Assembly: GCA_015680685.1 (NCBI GenBank)
Contig: MNCI01006819.1
Span: forward strand, 80,774-144,773
Source of the DNA: Gnetum montanum
Lineage: Eukaryota > Streptophyta > Gnetopsida > Gnetales > Gnetaceae
DNA: 64,000 nt
Reading direction: 5' to 3'
The translations under genes were made by a program, and so were the position numbers. This document shows, in pieces, positions 19,516 to 31,592 of the stretch. Every line of letters begins with the position of its first letter. Positions within the stretch are counted from its first letter, which is position 1. The notes beneath the pieces are model-generated. The model was given only the letters and a program-made list of their open reading frames with translations, made no database searches and had not been told where the DNA came from.

Positions 19516-21238
19516 GGGGCAATAGTCATACAGTGTGAAGAAGGGGCCCTAATTTTGGAAAAGGAGGCCCCTGTTAGTAATGTTTGTGGCACACAGTTTC
19601 TTGTGCCCGAAGAAGAGATGGAGGTAGAGGACATCAAGGTCAATTTGGATGAACCAGGAAGAGAGAAGCAGCTTGGCATTGGTAAGTTTGACTTTCCTCA
19701 GAGGGTAAACCTTCACATTACTACCTTGAGGATTTTGTTGAGTTGAGTTTTATGTTATTGTAATGCCTTAGTTGTTCTTTATGTCTACCGTACTATGTCT
19801 AACTCATTTTTGTTCATGTAATAGGCACTTTTAATGCTGGTGTCATGCCTTTGTCAGTGGTATCAACTCAGCATTGGGACGAGATTCTTGATAAATTCTC
19901 CTTTATGGAAGGCATCACGAACGATATGATTGACCATCTAGAGTGAATTGATCCTAAGATTGGTACATGAGTGATTGTTGGTATTACAAAGTTGTATCAT
20001 CTTTGTTACATTTGACTGTTATTTTTATGTTATAGGCTCTTGCCTCAGATGGGATCCCAAAGAGCTCGTTGACTTAGACACCTCTCCTAAACCCTCACTA
20101 GAGCTGACTGAAGTGCCATGCAGCCTTTACGATGAGATGCATAAATGTGCTTTATGCTTGACCCGCTCTTTATGGGAGTGTTAGAATGTCAACGAAGATC
20201 TCTGGAAAAGGTTGTAGAAAGTAGAAAATGAGAAGACGTTCCTAACCAATAGGGTTGAGGACCTGGAGTCTAGAAATGAATTTCTGCTAGCTCGGGAGGC
20301 CAATGATGAGAATTGGTGTATAGCTGTAATTGACTATGCCTGTTATTGGATGGTTGTCAGAAACAACATCCAAGCTAGTCGTGAGCTCATTGAGCAACGG
20401 ATGTAAATGAATCTCCTAGCTCAGAAGAACCAAGATTGGAAGGATTTCAACGCAATGGTCCAAGAATGGGGGCAGACATAGAAAGACCATAAGCATGTGT
20501 ATAAGCAAGAATGTCCTACCTACCACCAATATTACATGGATTCCGCTGTTGAAGCATGGTCCCTTCGGCTATTTCTTGATGTCATCAGTGTTTCTGGAGC
20601 GTACAAAAAGTTTCTGGAGCAAGTGACAGTAAGCGCCTCCCTAGAGAGAGAAATAACCTTCCCTGGTGGGGAGACCACTGTCCCTTCCTTCTTCCCTGAA
20701 CTACCCCAATGGACTCCTGTGGAGAAGGGGAAGGTTAAGGCTAGAAATGATCTAGGAGATAGTGTTTGGTCTGAGCTTACTGAGGACAAGATCATGCAAC
20801 ACCTGTGGGTGGGTTTCGAATAGATTCCTTTCGTAGCTGACGCAGGACCCTCACAGGTAAGTTGTAGGACTATTGCATTCTTGTTATACATAGTTTTGAT
20901 GGTAATGCTAATGTGCGTGTCATGTCAAATCATAGGATTGGCACGAGGAGGATTCTCATGAGGATGAGCGTAATGTGGATGATGGTCCCCGCGAAGAGGG
21001 TCTTGACGAGGAGGAGCGTAATGAAGATGATGGTCCCTGCAAAGAGGGTCTTCACGAAGAGGAGCGTAATGAAGATGGTCAAACCTGCAGCAAGAAACCC
21101 CATGAGGAAGAGCCCCACAGAGAGGACCGCACCCATGAAGAGACACCCTATGAAGAAGGTCCCTACGAGGATGATTTTCATGAGGCAGAGGTGGAGTTGT
21201 ATGGTACAGGTGGAAGTGGTAACAGTGGCAATACGTGA
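19506..21238 (+). pseudogene. Antisense gene of element A/E, exons 5-8
   Basis: Continuation of the gene cut at 6,341. Exons by homology: up to 19,681 (exon 5, truncated at the left), 19,825-19,962, 20,036-20,856 (821 nt against 818 in B and D) and 20,936-21,238. Exon 7 encodes the same coiled-coil-like part (HKCALCLTRSLWEC, later FFPELPQWTPVEKGKVKA) with several stops (for example near 20,182, 20,404, 20,479 and 20,821). Exon 8 encodes an acidic tail expanded by a 54-bp repeat (ERNEDDGPCKEGL units). It ends convergent with protease, separated by the type II array. Not functional. Confidence 0.7.
20960..21090 (+). repeat. 54-bp coding minisatellite in exon 8 (A/E)
   Basis: Nearly three units of GAGGAGCGTAATGAAGATGA followed by TGGTCCC and GAGGGTCTT, in frame. 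The unit encodes an acidic stretch with ERNEDDGP. B and D do not show this expansion. Confidence 0.6.
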
Positions 21239-21377
21239 TGTGGTTATACTAGCCAACCTTTTATTATAATCGATTGGCATAAAAAGGATAATGTTTGTTG
21301 ATCTAGATGATATAATCTGTGTGATACAAAGATTTTAGTTTTCAAGAAATGAAGCATATTGTTACAAGGATTATACT

Positions 21378-21790
21378 TTTTAGGCCATTGTGGGCCGTCA
21401 ATAGTTTAAGGCCATTTCGGGCTGAGCCATTTGTAAGTGTAAAAGGATAAAGAAAATTATTAGTTTTAGGCCGTAGCGGGCTGCCACTAGTTTAAGGCCA
21501 TTTCGGGCTAGACTATAGTAAGCATAAACAGAAAAAACTAAATTGCCAGTTTTAGGCCATGATGGGTCATAACTAGTTTAGGGCCATTTCAGGCCAGACT
21601 ATCGTAAGCATAAACAGAAAAAACTAAATTGCCAATTTTAGGCCATGACGGGTTGTAACTAGTTTAACACCATTTCGGGCCAGACTATCGTAAGCATAAA
21701 CAGAAAAAACTAAATTGCTAGTTTTAGGCCATGATGGGCCATAACTAGTTTAAGGCCATTTCGGGCCAGACTATTTGTAAGCATAAAAGC
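21378..21790 (+). repeat. Type II mini-hairpin array of element A/E, with an 83-bp higher-order period
   Basis: Alternating units TTTTAGGCC-ATGATG-GGCC and AGTTTAAGGCC-ATTTCG-GGCC. From about 21,468 they form a higher-order tandem of 81-84 bp with the spacer AAGCATAAACAGAAAAAACT. It separates the convergent antisense gene and protease. Confidence 0.75.
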
Positions 21791-21882
21791 GTAACAAGAA
21801 TAATGCGACAAGAAAGATCGTAAACTTTGTAATAGTAAACATTGTGGATTGGTACGACATGTCACGCTAACATGTTCATTTC

Positions 21883-24800
21883 CTAGCCTTGTAGTTGTTT
21901 CTTGACCATTTTTAGGTTTGGCGATGCGTATGGATGAGGGGGCTTATTATACCATTCCTCTATGCTATCATCTTCTCCCTGGAAGGGTAGTTTAGCTCAA
22001 GTCAAGCTTTCATTGGCCACTGTGTCAGCCTGTTCAATTGTTGGGATAGGGGTTTAATCTTTGGGGACTTCAATCTCCGACCCTTGTTTCATTTTTACAT
22101 TGTTAACCGCTTGAGGGGTCATCTTATCACCATGGATGATCACTTCCTCTCCTGCATAGGGCAAGTGGATCTCTTGATGAATGGTTAATGAGACTGCCCT
22201 TAATTGAGCTAACCAAGACCTCCCTAAGATTAGGTTGAAGCTAGGCATCTCCTCGATGATGATGAACACTACGTTTGTGGGGAATTGATCCCCTGCTACA
22301 AAGTTGATGTGCACCATTCCCTTAACTTGCACTCTTGCCCCATTAAATGACTTCAAACATGACGTGGTTGTGGGATTGATCTAGTTGAGGAAACCTAGTT
22401 TTTCCACTATAGGGAATGGAATGACATTGGCAGCGACCCCGTCATCTACGTGTGCTCTCTGGATTTTGTACTAGCCGATCTAGATAGTAATGAACATGGG
22501 TGCTATTGTCACCTGACCCTTTTCTGGGTCATCTTTAATGGATTCGTCATGAAATGTCAGTTGGGGAGATTGTAGTGGTTTAGCAGTGGGGAGAAGCATA
22601 ATTGAATGGATTGATTCTTCATCTGTTGGCAAGTTTTCTTCCACTAGTATGGATGTTAGCATGCGAACCATGGCTTCACGATGCTTTTGGGATGTCATCA
22701 ACAAGTTATAAAGGCTCAGAATTGTATTTTTCTATTTTAGAGCCTGCTTGAATTGCGTAAAAGCGTCAAGGAGATCATGCCCATGATCTGGTTGTTTGTT
22801 ACGCATCTCTTCTTCCATTTGTCCCAGGAGATGAATCTCTCAGGGCAGAATCGTTTCTGGTTGAGGATTGTGTTTTCTTGGGCAGGGAGAAGGTGGTCGC
22901 GTTTGGGTAATGTCATTTTTTTAGAAGAAGGTGGCGCCAAGGGCACTGAGGTGAGGGGTGTAGGCCTAGGGAATCCCAGCGTAAGGCAGTCCTTAGCTGT
23001 GTTAGCTATCATACACCCTTCTCTTTTCCTATTAGGTCATGATTGGGGCATTGACTTAGAGGGTTGCTCCTATGCAATGGAAATAATTGAAGGCTTCGAC
23101 ACCTTGATGAAAAAGGGTGCCTTATGTGTGGGCACAGGCTGGGCCGCGACTTTACCCATAGTGGGCTGTGGGACAATGGTAGGGGACGAGACTTGGTGGA
23201 CAAAGGGTGGTTGTTGAACCATGCTCATCAATGTCAATAAGCTTGTAGTCTAAAATAGGCAAGGAGGTACGCGCAGCACAAAGGGTTGTTTTGGCTGTTA
23301 TTGGCCATCACCTTCCGTACCTACCACATTGATAGTGTACCATGCATTATTGGCATTTAACGGGTCTTGGTACACATGGATGGACTAGTTTTTGGGATAG
23401 ACTAGACTATTGCTGTCTAAGATAAGTTTACCTTGATCGATCATGCGTTGAATGTCATCTTTCAATGCCCAGTAGTAATCTGTGTCGTGACCACACAGCT
23501 GGTGATAGTCACATAAGCGGTCTAGCCTAAAGTTTTTTGGGACTAGGGGTTCGTTCAGCAGGGCTAAGGACAGATTCTTGAGCAACCCACAATGCCATCT
23601 GTGGCATTTCAGACCCTCCTCGGATACCTTTTTATGTTGAATATGGCTAGTTCCCAGCAATTTCTTCAGAAGTTCTGAAGGCTTTACAAGTAGAGCCGCG
23701 TATTTTGAATGGTCTTTACGCTCAAAATTAGGTTTTGGCTGTGGAGGTGCTTCAAGGGTGAATGGAATTTCTTGATTGACACTGTTTGAGCTAGTTGTGG
23801 GCTTAGTAGGCTCTGCAGATACCTTTTTGTTGTTATTTTTCCTCTTGGCCCCCTCGGCAACCGTTGCTACCATCATTATCAGAGCTTTGCCTTTGTCTTT
23901 ACCCTTGCTGTGGGCATTTTTGTAGACCACATACGCTAGGTTCTTGCTAGCCTCTGTCGCATCTTAGATGCTCTTAGTCTAAGCAAAGGCTTGCTGAGGG
24001 AGCAGGGAGTGAGGTAATATAACTTAGACTTGATAAAGTTGTTAACTGTCCCCTTGAAGATTGCCAACAGATGGGCCTCCACGATGGGTTCGCGAATTTT
24101 GTTCAAGGTGGTGCTCCACCGCTGTATAAACTTTTGAACCAACTTAAGTGGGTCTTGCTTGACTTCCATGAGTTGATCCAACATGACTACTGGTTTCAAG
24201 TTATATTTGAAATGGGTCACGAATTGAGTTAACACCTCTTCCAAAGTTGAGATGGAAGAACATGGGAGTGCCCGATACTAGTCCAAAGCTTTACCCGTTA
24301 AGGACATAATAAAGACACGGATAATGGTATGTGGCCATTGTTGCAATAACAACGAATTTGACCTGAAAGTGACTAGATGGGCATTGGGATCACCTTCCCC
24401 ATTATATTTTGTAAAATGGGGGAGTAGCATCCTAGGAGGTAACAACAAAAAAGGTATTGTCGGACTAATAGGATCATCATGGTAAAAATCCATGACCTAT
24501 ACTATGTCAAAACTGACAGCCTTGAGGCATTTAACATCCTCGGTAAGGGTCTAAATGAGCTAGTATGTAGACCCATAGATGATGAGGTCATTTGTGGAAT
24601 GACAGGAGGAGCCACACCGAGTGGTAAAATAGGGACGACAACTTGACTGATGTGCGATGGTATCGGAACTGTCCCTATAGGCGATGCCACTTGTGGCATC
24701 CACCACTTGGTAGGTGGCATAGATGGGGTGACCACCATCAACTGTGCCATGGGATGCACTGTTTACGTGGCCAAGGGCATAGAAAATGACCCTATAGAGG

Positions 24801-25632
24801 GGTTTAGTACATGCGGGACCTGGTTTTGGTTATGAGTGGGATGGGACATCTACGTAGGATGCACAACGAGAGACATGTTTGGAACCCACCATGTTGTAGT
24901 GGCGGGTCCTGTCGTGTGAGTTGGGATGAATGTAGGCATTGTATGTAATTGCAAAGTAGGTATTACGTGTACATGCGGTGACATGGGTGCAGGTATACAA
25001 TGAGATGGATTAGCTAAGTGCGGCTGAGGAATGGTTTGTGAAGGGACACCACCCTGGTGGGTAGGCGGAGAGAAAAAATGTGGCTGAGGTGAGTGCAGGA
25101 CTCAGTTAGCGTTAGATAATGTCAAGGGCGTGGTGACCATGAACAATGGATTTACGGGGTACATCATGGAGGGAGGGGCCATAGCCAAATCAGCATGACT
25201 GCCTCCCTCAGAGTGGGAATCTAGATCGTCCTACCCGTCATGAAGCACTTCATTACGGAACAATTCCTCTCATTGTTCTATCGATGTCCTAGCCATTAGC
25301 ATTTGATCTAAGATCCACTGTTGTTAATCTGTCAGGGGTACAGTTGCATTTGGCAAAGGAATAAATTCCTTCCCGTTGTAGTATATGAACTCGTATTCCT
25401 GTTTTTCTTCGAGTTCTTTTGGATACATGGGCAAACCTACCGTAAGTTTGGCACAGAGGAAGTTGTGATGCTCCCTGCACTAAGTGTGTCCCTCAAGCTA
25501 TCTATTTTGAAGCTTGAGAAATCAGCGTGGTCGCACTGGACTAGTTGGCGGCTTGACCACAGGAGGTGTAACTTGCAACATCCATGAATTCTCAAGGTTG
25601 GCAGTGTCAACAGTGGTGGTTGATGCAGCCAT
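21883..25632 (-). pseudogene. gag-pro: gag and protease of element A/E
   Basis: On the minus strand a start at 25,632 (MAASTTTVDTANLEN) opens a long Pro/His-rich part with stops. It is followed by the capsid-like core (24,278-24,493, FTKYNGEGDPNAHLVTF and GKALD; 23,936-24,244, FVTHFKYNLKP), a basic segment, a CDYHQLCGHDTDYY motif (about 23,480) like the zinc-finger relic of Tat gag, and then protease (22,054-22,704, VDDG, LILGRSWL, HLPYAGEE). Protease ends at a TAG at 21,883. Multiple stops and shifts break it. Gag would form the particle and protease would mature it. Confidence 0.8.
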
Positions 25633-25869
25633 TCTCTACACAGTTTGAAAGTAAATAGCAAGGGTAAAGATCATAAGGGCAAAGGTAAGGTAAGGCAAAG
25701 TAAGGTGAAAATGGGCTTTCTACCCTGTAGGATTCCAAAGGAATCATCGAAGCGACCGATCTGCACCACACAATCTCGTAAACAACCATGGAGGTATTAC
25801 ATTTATGTCAATTGGCAACGGGTACAGATAACTTACAAGACTACCCACAAAATGTGGATCAGAGGTTCA

Positions 25870-25888
25870 GGCCCTTCTTCTTGCGTCA
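25870..25888 (-). other. Primer binding site of element A/E
   Basis: The minus strand reads TGACGCAAGAAGAAGGGCC, six bases inside the 5' LTR. It is a decayed form of the sites in C and D. The tRNA is not identified. Confidence 0.6.
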
Positions 25889-25894
25889 GAAAAC

Positions 25895-27416
25895 TATAAC
25901 AATGGAAATCGTCGATTGCTGGAAATACCAACCGAAGTTCTGTGTACACAGTTCCAACCCCGGATCCGTGTGAGGGCCATGTTGGAGAAAACAAATCTGA
26001 GGTGCCCTGAACCGTCTTGTCGATCATTTAGGAACTTACTTAATCAAAAAAATTTGTAATAACCAGATTACCAGATGATGATTTCAATGAGGGGATATGA
26101 TATCAGAAATCTTGAAAGAAACGAGAACGATATAAATGATTCGAAGAAATTGCAAAATCTATGTAGATAGGATGCAATAGACTAGGTTTAGAAAATGTGC
26201 AATCCCAAGATCTGGGATTTAGCTTATAAACAGAATATGTTAGATACAATGATTACCAATAGACTTTGTTTTAGACAAAGCACATGCCAAGAACAAGAAA
26301 GCTATTCAAAGATGAAACAAGCAAAGGCTGATCTACCTTGTTCTAGCCAATCTGGGCGGAAGGGAGTTAGACTCAAAGCAGAATATTTGCTAACTAGCAG
26401 TTTCTAATCAAAAGCTCTTGTCGGTCACCTTCGATGTTCTTACGGTTGCTGATCCTCTCTCGTTCTCTTACCAATCTTTGCCAAAAGTTGTCAACAATCA
26501 CCAATGAAAGAAAATTGCTCACGGAGAAAATTTGCCAACCGAGAGAAATTTTTTTCCAACCCTTTAATCGTTGTCAACTGGACTATTTATAAAGCTAGGG
26601 TCAGGAGAAAAATGTGGTTTAGATGATGTGTGTCCTACAAAATGCTATTGACTTGATGCATTTGTGTTTTAAGCTTGCGGCGCTACGCTACGTTACACTC
26701 TGAAGCGTAATATGTCGTAATATACTTTTGCAGCAAACTATTCTATGGTTACACTGTAATATGCTGGAGAGCGTATTGTGATGTAAGAACCACTAATTTC
26801 TAAATTTTTTTATCTCCATGATTGTAACTAAATTAATCATCTACTTGCTTTACACTACGTTATGCTACATTATGCTGCATAGCGTAACTCAACATAACAT
26901 AGCGAACCTGCAAAAAATTGAAGTGTTGTCGCTATGCTTCCCTTGTTTTTGTTCAGTGTTTTTGGGGTTTATTATGCTACAGTGTGTAATGTAGCGTAAT
27001 AGGCCCTTAGCTGAAAAAAGAAAACTTGCTGAGATGTGCGACATGTTGTAGATCCTTGCCTAAGCCTCGAGATTTTGCTAAACCATTGAGGTCTCGAATT
27101 TTGTTGTCTCTATTGTTGCGACTAGATGGACCATCTTCTTGCATTACGCTTCATTACGCTGCATTGCATAATGTGGCATAATATGCTAAAAGTTAAGATT
27201 TTGAAAACATGGCTAACTTGCAAAATTAAAGGCTTGCCATTGCGCACCCCTTATTTTGTTCTATCCTTTGGAGTCTATTACGTTGTGCTGCATAGTGTAG
27301 CATAACAGACCCTTAGCCAAAAAGGGAACTTACTTAGCTGCGACTTGTTGCAAATCCTTACTTAAGTCACAAGATTTTGCTGAACCGTTGAGGCCTCAAA
27401 ATTTCATGGTGTTTCA
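25895..27416 (-). repeat. 5' LTR of element A/E
   Basis: 1,522 bp. In element orientation it begins TGAAACACCATG and ends GTTATA (TTACA in the others). It contains a TATA box and several TTACGCT/AGCGTAA inverted words in U3. It differs clearly from the B LTR in the middle, supporting separate insertions. Confidence 0.75.
26584..26591 (-). promoter_or_regulatory. TATA box of LTR A/E
   Basis: TATAAATA on the minus strand in GCTTTATAAATAGTCC, aligned with the boxes of the B, C and D LTRs. Confidence 0.6.
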
Positions 27417-27429
27417 TGGAGCTCTACTT

Positions 27430-29510
27430 GGATAATATCCCTATTGTTAATGGAATTACCTAGAATTACCTTGGGGATAAGGCAATTTCTGAGGTGTTTA
27501 CCTTTTTGCTAAGCGAGGATTTAGAGTGTACACCCCAGACTCTTGTAAATGTGACACCATGGGGCAACATCCTTAGGATGTTTGTATTGGCATATGTCAC
27601 AACCATCGTCTTCCTTGGTGTACGAGTCTACAACTTATTCTACCACAACAACCTTTCCCTTACCTTTGTGGTAGGCATGTTTAGCCTCTTTTCTTCTTTG
27701 TTGATCTTGATCATTACTCTGTTCTTTGGATTCTTCTACGATTTTTATAACTCTTTGGAATTTTTGATCCAAATAATCCTGCATGTTATCCACCTTGGCT
27801 AAAATTTTAGAAGAAATTTTTTTATGGGCAAGGTCTTCCTATTCATCACTACATCCAGTGGTGATTCCTCCTCATCTTCACAGAATCGGACTTCCCTCTT
27901 CCAGATGGAAGGGTCCTGATTATATTCCTCTCCACTTTCTCGCTTCCATAGTTCTTCCTCTTCCTTGGCTACCTACTTAATAAATCATTGAAGCTGATGA
28001 GCCCTTAAGTTGGATAGCCATCCTTAAGCATACATGCCAAGGGTCTTTCTTGTTTTGAAACAGAGCCCATCTATGACATGATAGAGTTATTCCCGCTGAG
28101 AGTAGCCATGACAAGGGCATCAGTGCAACAATGAGTAATATCTACTCATGGTTGCATCCAAGGGCTGGTGGCTACCTTGTTTCCACCCCTGAATTTTTCG
28201 TCTCAAATTAGACACTTTTGGGTAAGTTTGGTATTTTTCATTGAAGAGCTTTAGCATCGTACTCCATCACTTGATTGATTTCAACTCCAAAGACTAGTAC
28301 TAGCTTTCTACCTCCTTCATGAATGTTTAGGGGAATAGCTTCAATTTCTGCCATTTATTTTCAATATTCTGTAGGATGCCAGCATCATGAAATTCTTATA
28401 GGTAAGTTTGCAAATCACAATTATATCCTCGTTCAAACCTAGAAATGCTGTTCATATCAAGGTGCTTGATCTAGCTCTCTCTCAAATGCTTGGTAGGTAT
28501 GTGAACTACCTCTTCTATGTTGAGCATGCTTCAAGTGACAAGTAGTGGTTCATCAAAGTCATGGTCTTGATTATGGCCATGGAATTCATGATAGTCTCTA
28601 CTACCTCTCCTTTCGTGATGGTGATCCTCTCGTGACCGCTCACACCCTTGGCCACATCATCCCTGTCGGCCTCCTCGATCATGTTGGTCTCGACAATCAC
28701 CATCATCATGATCCCTCCTATGATAGTTGTGGTTAGATTTAGAACCCAATGAAGCTAAGGTGGAAAGAGGGGAATGAGGAGAGGGGGAAGGATTGCCACC
28801 CCCACTATGTTAATCACCTCCTGTTCCATGATGATGGACTCGATCTTCACCTTTGTCATGATCTCCTCCAGGAGATCCCTCAGCATCTTGGAACTCTCGA
28901 TCATTTGAACCTTTACTCTATATGATGGAGCAGATGTTATGATGTGGGGGCAAAGATGTGGAAAAATAGAAACCATAAGGAATAAGTTCCTCATCATCGT
29001 GTTGGGCCTGTAGGGACAAAGGGTTACTAGACCATTTTTCCTTTGCTCTCTTATGGTGTTTTGCCTATTGTAGGTGTCATTTACGTTGTGCCTCATTTGG
29101 ATGATAGTCCTAATAACCATGATCCTCCATCATGTACTCCTCAACTTGGTCCTAAATGCCCAATCTAGTGAGAGTTTGGAGTAGCATTCTGGGAACCGAT
29201 CCATCAGGGGGCAATATAATGTTTCCCTCCATGTCCCACCATCACATTTGCTCATCCTAATGCAAGATGAAGGTTAAGTTGGATATATTCTCATTTGGAT
29301 GAGTATATACCACTCGACATTCCTAAGGCACTTATGGGTTGGATTCGTATCACCTATGAGAAGAGGACATATTAGTATTAAACAACAAATAACTTGGTGT
29401 GCCCTACTCTTACCTAAGTCATCTAGCGTGAGTAGATTTTGATGTAATGGGTCCATTCCAACGAAGTGAGTGATGATCTTGCTAAGGCTAGATAGTGCAC
29501 GGAAGACTAC
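27430..29510 (-). pseudogene. gag: gag of Athila-like element F
   Basis: A broken gag with many stops. Coding order on the minus strand: N-terminal part next to the primer site (29,274-29,513), an Arg/Asp/His-rich stretch (about 28,540-28,760), the Retrotrans_gag core (about 28,020-28,310: LKLFNEKY, PKVSNLRRKIQ, a CPCHG motif and IDGLCFKTRKTLGM, typical of Athila/Tat gag), a charged segment (QRRKEAKHAYHKGKGK) and a Cys/His-rich end (CDICQYKHPKDVAPWCH, about 27,560-27,610). It is cut at its C-terminus by the A/E LTR. Nearly all expected CpG sites read TG or CA. No protease or pol of F is in the window. Confidence 0.65.
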
Positions 29511-29513
29511 CAA

Positions 29514-29531
29514 TCCTTGGCAATGACACCA
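29514..29531 (-). other. Primer binding site of element F (tRNA-Asp type, CpG-decayed)
   Basis: The minus strand reads TGGTGTCATTGCCAAGGA. It equals the Athila tRNA-Asp site TGGCGCCGTTGCCGGGGA apart from transitions. The site sits just inside the LTR. Confidence 0.65.
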
Positions 29532-29532
29532 A

Positions 29533-31240
29533 TGATGAGGGGTGAGGTACCCTTATGTCCAACCATATGAATCACGAGCATTCACGAGTGATCTGGTCGA
29601 ATTCTAAAGACTGCGAGCACTTACGCATAGCATACTAGCCATCAAAATCCTAGTTAGAATGGTCATTGTCCTTTCAACCTCACTTGTGAAATTTTAGAAC
29701 GATGGTTAAGTGAGACTGAGGCATATGATTTTTATATGTTTTCGTTTATCTATAAGATTTAATTCTTCTAATATAGGGAGTAAAAGGCTAGATAATCTAA
29801 TATTTCACTACACTATTGCTTGACCATCCCTAGCATAAGCAGCTGGTTCCACCCTCCGTGCACATCCCAAGCATGTCCTAACCACTATTGGGTCAGATGT
29901 CAAGCATCACTGGGTTGCCAAGTGGAAAACATATGTTCAAGGTGGTCATGCTTATGTGTTCTCATGTACTACTAAAACATACTGTAACTATAAAGTGATA
30001 ATAAAAGCATGAAAATTGTTAAAGTATTAAAATATTAATGCTTAAGTAATCTAGTTCAAATGCTGCAAGGAATATTCAAAAAGGTCATATTTATTGTTAT
30101 TCATGGCAATGGGCTCAAGTACATTAATGCTCGAATAAAGAGTCGTACACTCTTCGAACTATGTTTTCTGGCACTTGGAAAATAATCTAACTCCTGCCAA
30201 AACAAATTGCAAGAGCTTTGCTACAACTTGAATAAAAAAGATGCCATAAATGTGGTAGGTGCATGCATATTTATAGAAAAAAATGAACTCTACATTGATG
30301 AGGCCATGTCAATGCTTGGAACAATGCGTTGATGGGGTCATGTCGATGCAACCGCGTTAACAAGGCTTTGTTGATGTGGTCCATTTGACGTTGTGGACTG
30401 GATGCTTCATCACCATGGGACGAGTTGCATTACACCCATCATGGGTTTAGTGGTTGATTGTAGAAAAGATTCCACATGCATCAAGGAAGCTCACAAGGGA
30501 TGTAGGAGGATGTAGGATCAAGAGGTAGATGTCAGTTGGCTTGGGGAATGATAGGGATGTGCACTCTTAAGTAGCTAGGCAAGCCAAAGTGGACACATTG
30601 GAGTAGTGTAGTACCTTGCCATCACGTTGAGATGCACCCTTGAATGACACCATTGAGGTTTCATCCTACAAATGCAACACAGAGAAAACAAGAAAAACAA
30701 CCACAACATGATATGAGGGCAAAGTTCTGTTTGTAAGGGCGTTGCAAGGGATGTGAGTGCTGCATCAATTGTGGGTGCATGCAATGTCCAAAGCAGGAAG
30801 GCTAGTGAAAGCATTGGCAGTGGTAGGCTGCAAAAGCTCCAATAGCCACACTACAAGTGAGCACCCAAGTAGCTAGGGGTGATGGCAATGCAGGTGCTCA
30901 GGAGTTCTTACCAAAGGCAAGAGCCAAGAAACCCAACCATAGGGTGAGGAGCCATGCTGCCGGATACTCTTCTAGACTCAAGCGATGGTAAGGGCTAGAG
31001 GATGGTAGTGTTGTGGTTGGGCCACAATACTACTAGTTCTCTGGTGAGGGATGCTAAAGGTGAGAGCTACAACTAGAATGATTAGCACTAGTGGTAGTAG
31101 CTCCGAAGGTTAGCAAGATGTCAAAAGGCATCTCCAGAAGATTGCCAAGATGTTGGGGATGATGATGCTACAAATGTCCCAGAGGATTTTTCCTTGACAA
31201 TGTGAACTTCATTCTAGAATTGCAACACCTCACCCCATCA
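29533..31240 (-). repeat. 5' LTR of element F
   Basis: About 1,708 bp, plus strand TGATGAGGGGTGAGG to CCTCACCCCATCA: the two ends form an inverted repeat of 13-15 bp and begin and end TG/CA. A TATA box is at 30,268-30,275. The primer site abuts the left end. The sequence is very poor in CpG. Confidence 0.6.
30268..30275 (-). promoter_or_regulatory. TATA box of LTR F
   Basis: TATAAATA on the minus strand in TTCTATAAATATGC, within the LTR. Confidence 0.5.
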
Positions 31241-31329
31241 TACCCAAGAGATGTGGGCAAGTGATGGAGGATTGGAAGTACTCTCACTCGCTTGTTTGTA
31301 GAACTATGTGTGTTGAATTATGGATACTA

Positions 31330-31565
31330 AACTGTGAACCCAATTTTAGGTCTTGGTAGACTGCCTGTGGTGCTAGTTTAAGGTCCCAATAGATTACTAT
31401 GCTAGTTTAATGTTGTAGCAAATAGTGGATGGCCAATTTAGGGTTATAGCAAACCATGCTATGGGTGCCAGTTTAGTGTCATAGTCTAAGGACGTCTATT
31501 CCAGTTTAACATCGTAGTGAATGTCTATGCTAGTTTAATGTTGTAGAAGACGTACACTTACCTCG
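31330..31565 (-). repeat. Type I mini-hairpin array of element C
   Basis: Decayed units such as TAGTTTAAGGTC-CCAATA-GATT and GCCAGTTTAGTGTCATAGTC. The position is the same as in A/E, B and D, just beyond the integrase stop. The first about 90 bases (31,241-31,329) only weakly resemble B near 8,800. Confidence 0.6.
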
Positions 31566-31592
31566 CTTTTTTTGTTGGCATGATATTGTAGA

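Larger units (their letters stand above)
19506..27416 (-). mobile_element. Tat/Ogre-like LTR retrotransposon A/E, 5' portion
   Basis: On the minus strand, right to left: 5' LTR (25,895-27,416), primer site, gag, protease, type II array, exons 8-5 of the antisense gene. Everything expected further downstream is found at 1-6,341. The element ends at 27,416 against gag of element F; the adjoining TGGAG (27,417-27,421) would be the right copy of its target duplication. Confidence 0.7.
27417..31240 (-). mobile_element. Athila-like LTR retrotransposon F, 5' portion
   Basis: This comprises a 5' LTR (29,533-31,240), a tRNA-Asp-type primer site and gag, all minus strand, cut at 27,416 by element A/E. 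Its right end abuts the 3' region of element C, so F probably inserted into C. The rest of F and its 3' LTR would lie left of the window. Confidence 0.65.

Noticed and set aside
20913-21280. Overlapping Met/Arg/Thr-rich and His/Leu-rich frames on both strands
   Set aside because: These are other frames of the 54-bp acidic repeat in exon 8; the acidic frame is the one shared with B and D.
27494-27802. Plus-strand frame of 102 codons rich in Leu, Phe and Val, like a membrane protein
   Set aside because: It is the complement of the Lys/Glu/Gln-rich C-terminal part of gag of element F; the minus strand carries the recognisable Cys/His motif and gag context.
28515-28709. Small minus-strand frame rich in Met, Ile and Thr
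   Set aside because: Another frame of the Arg/Asp/His-rich stretch of F gag; no independent support.
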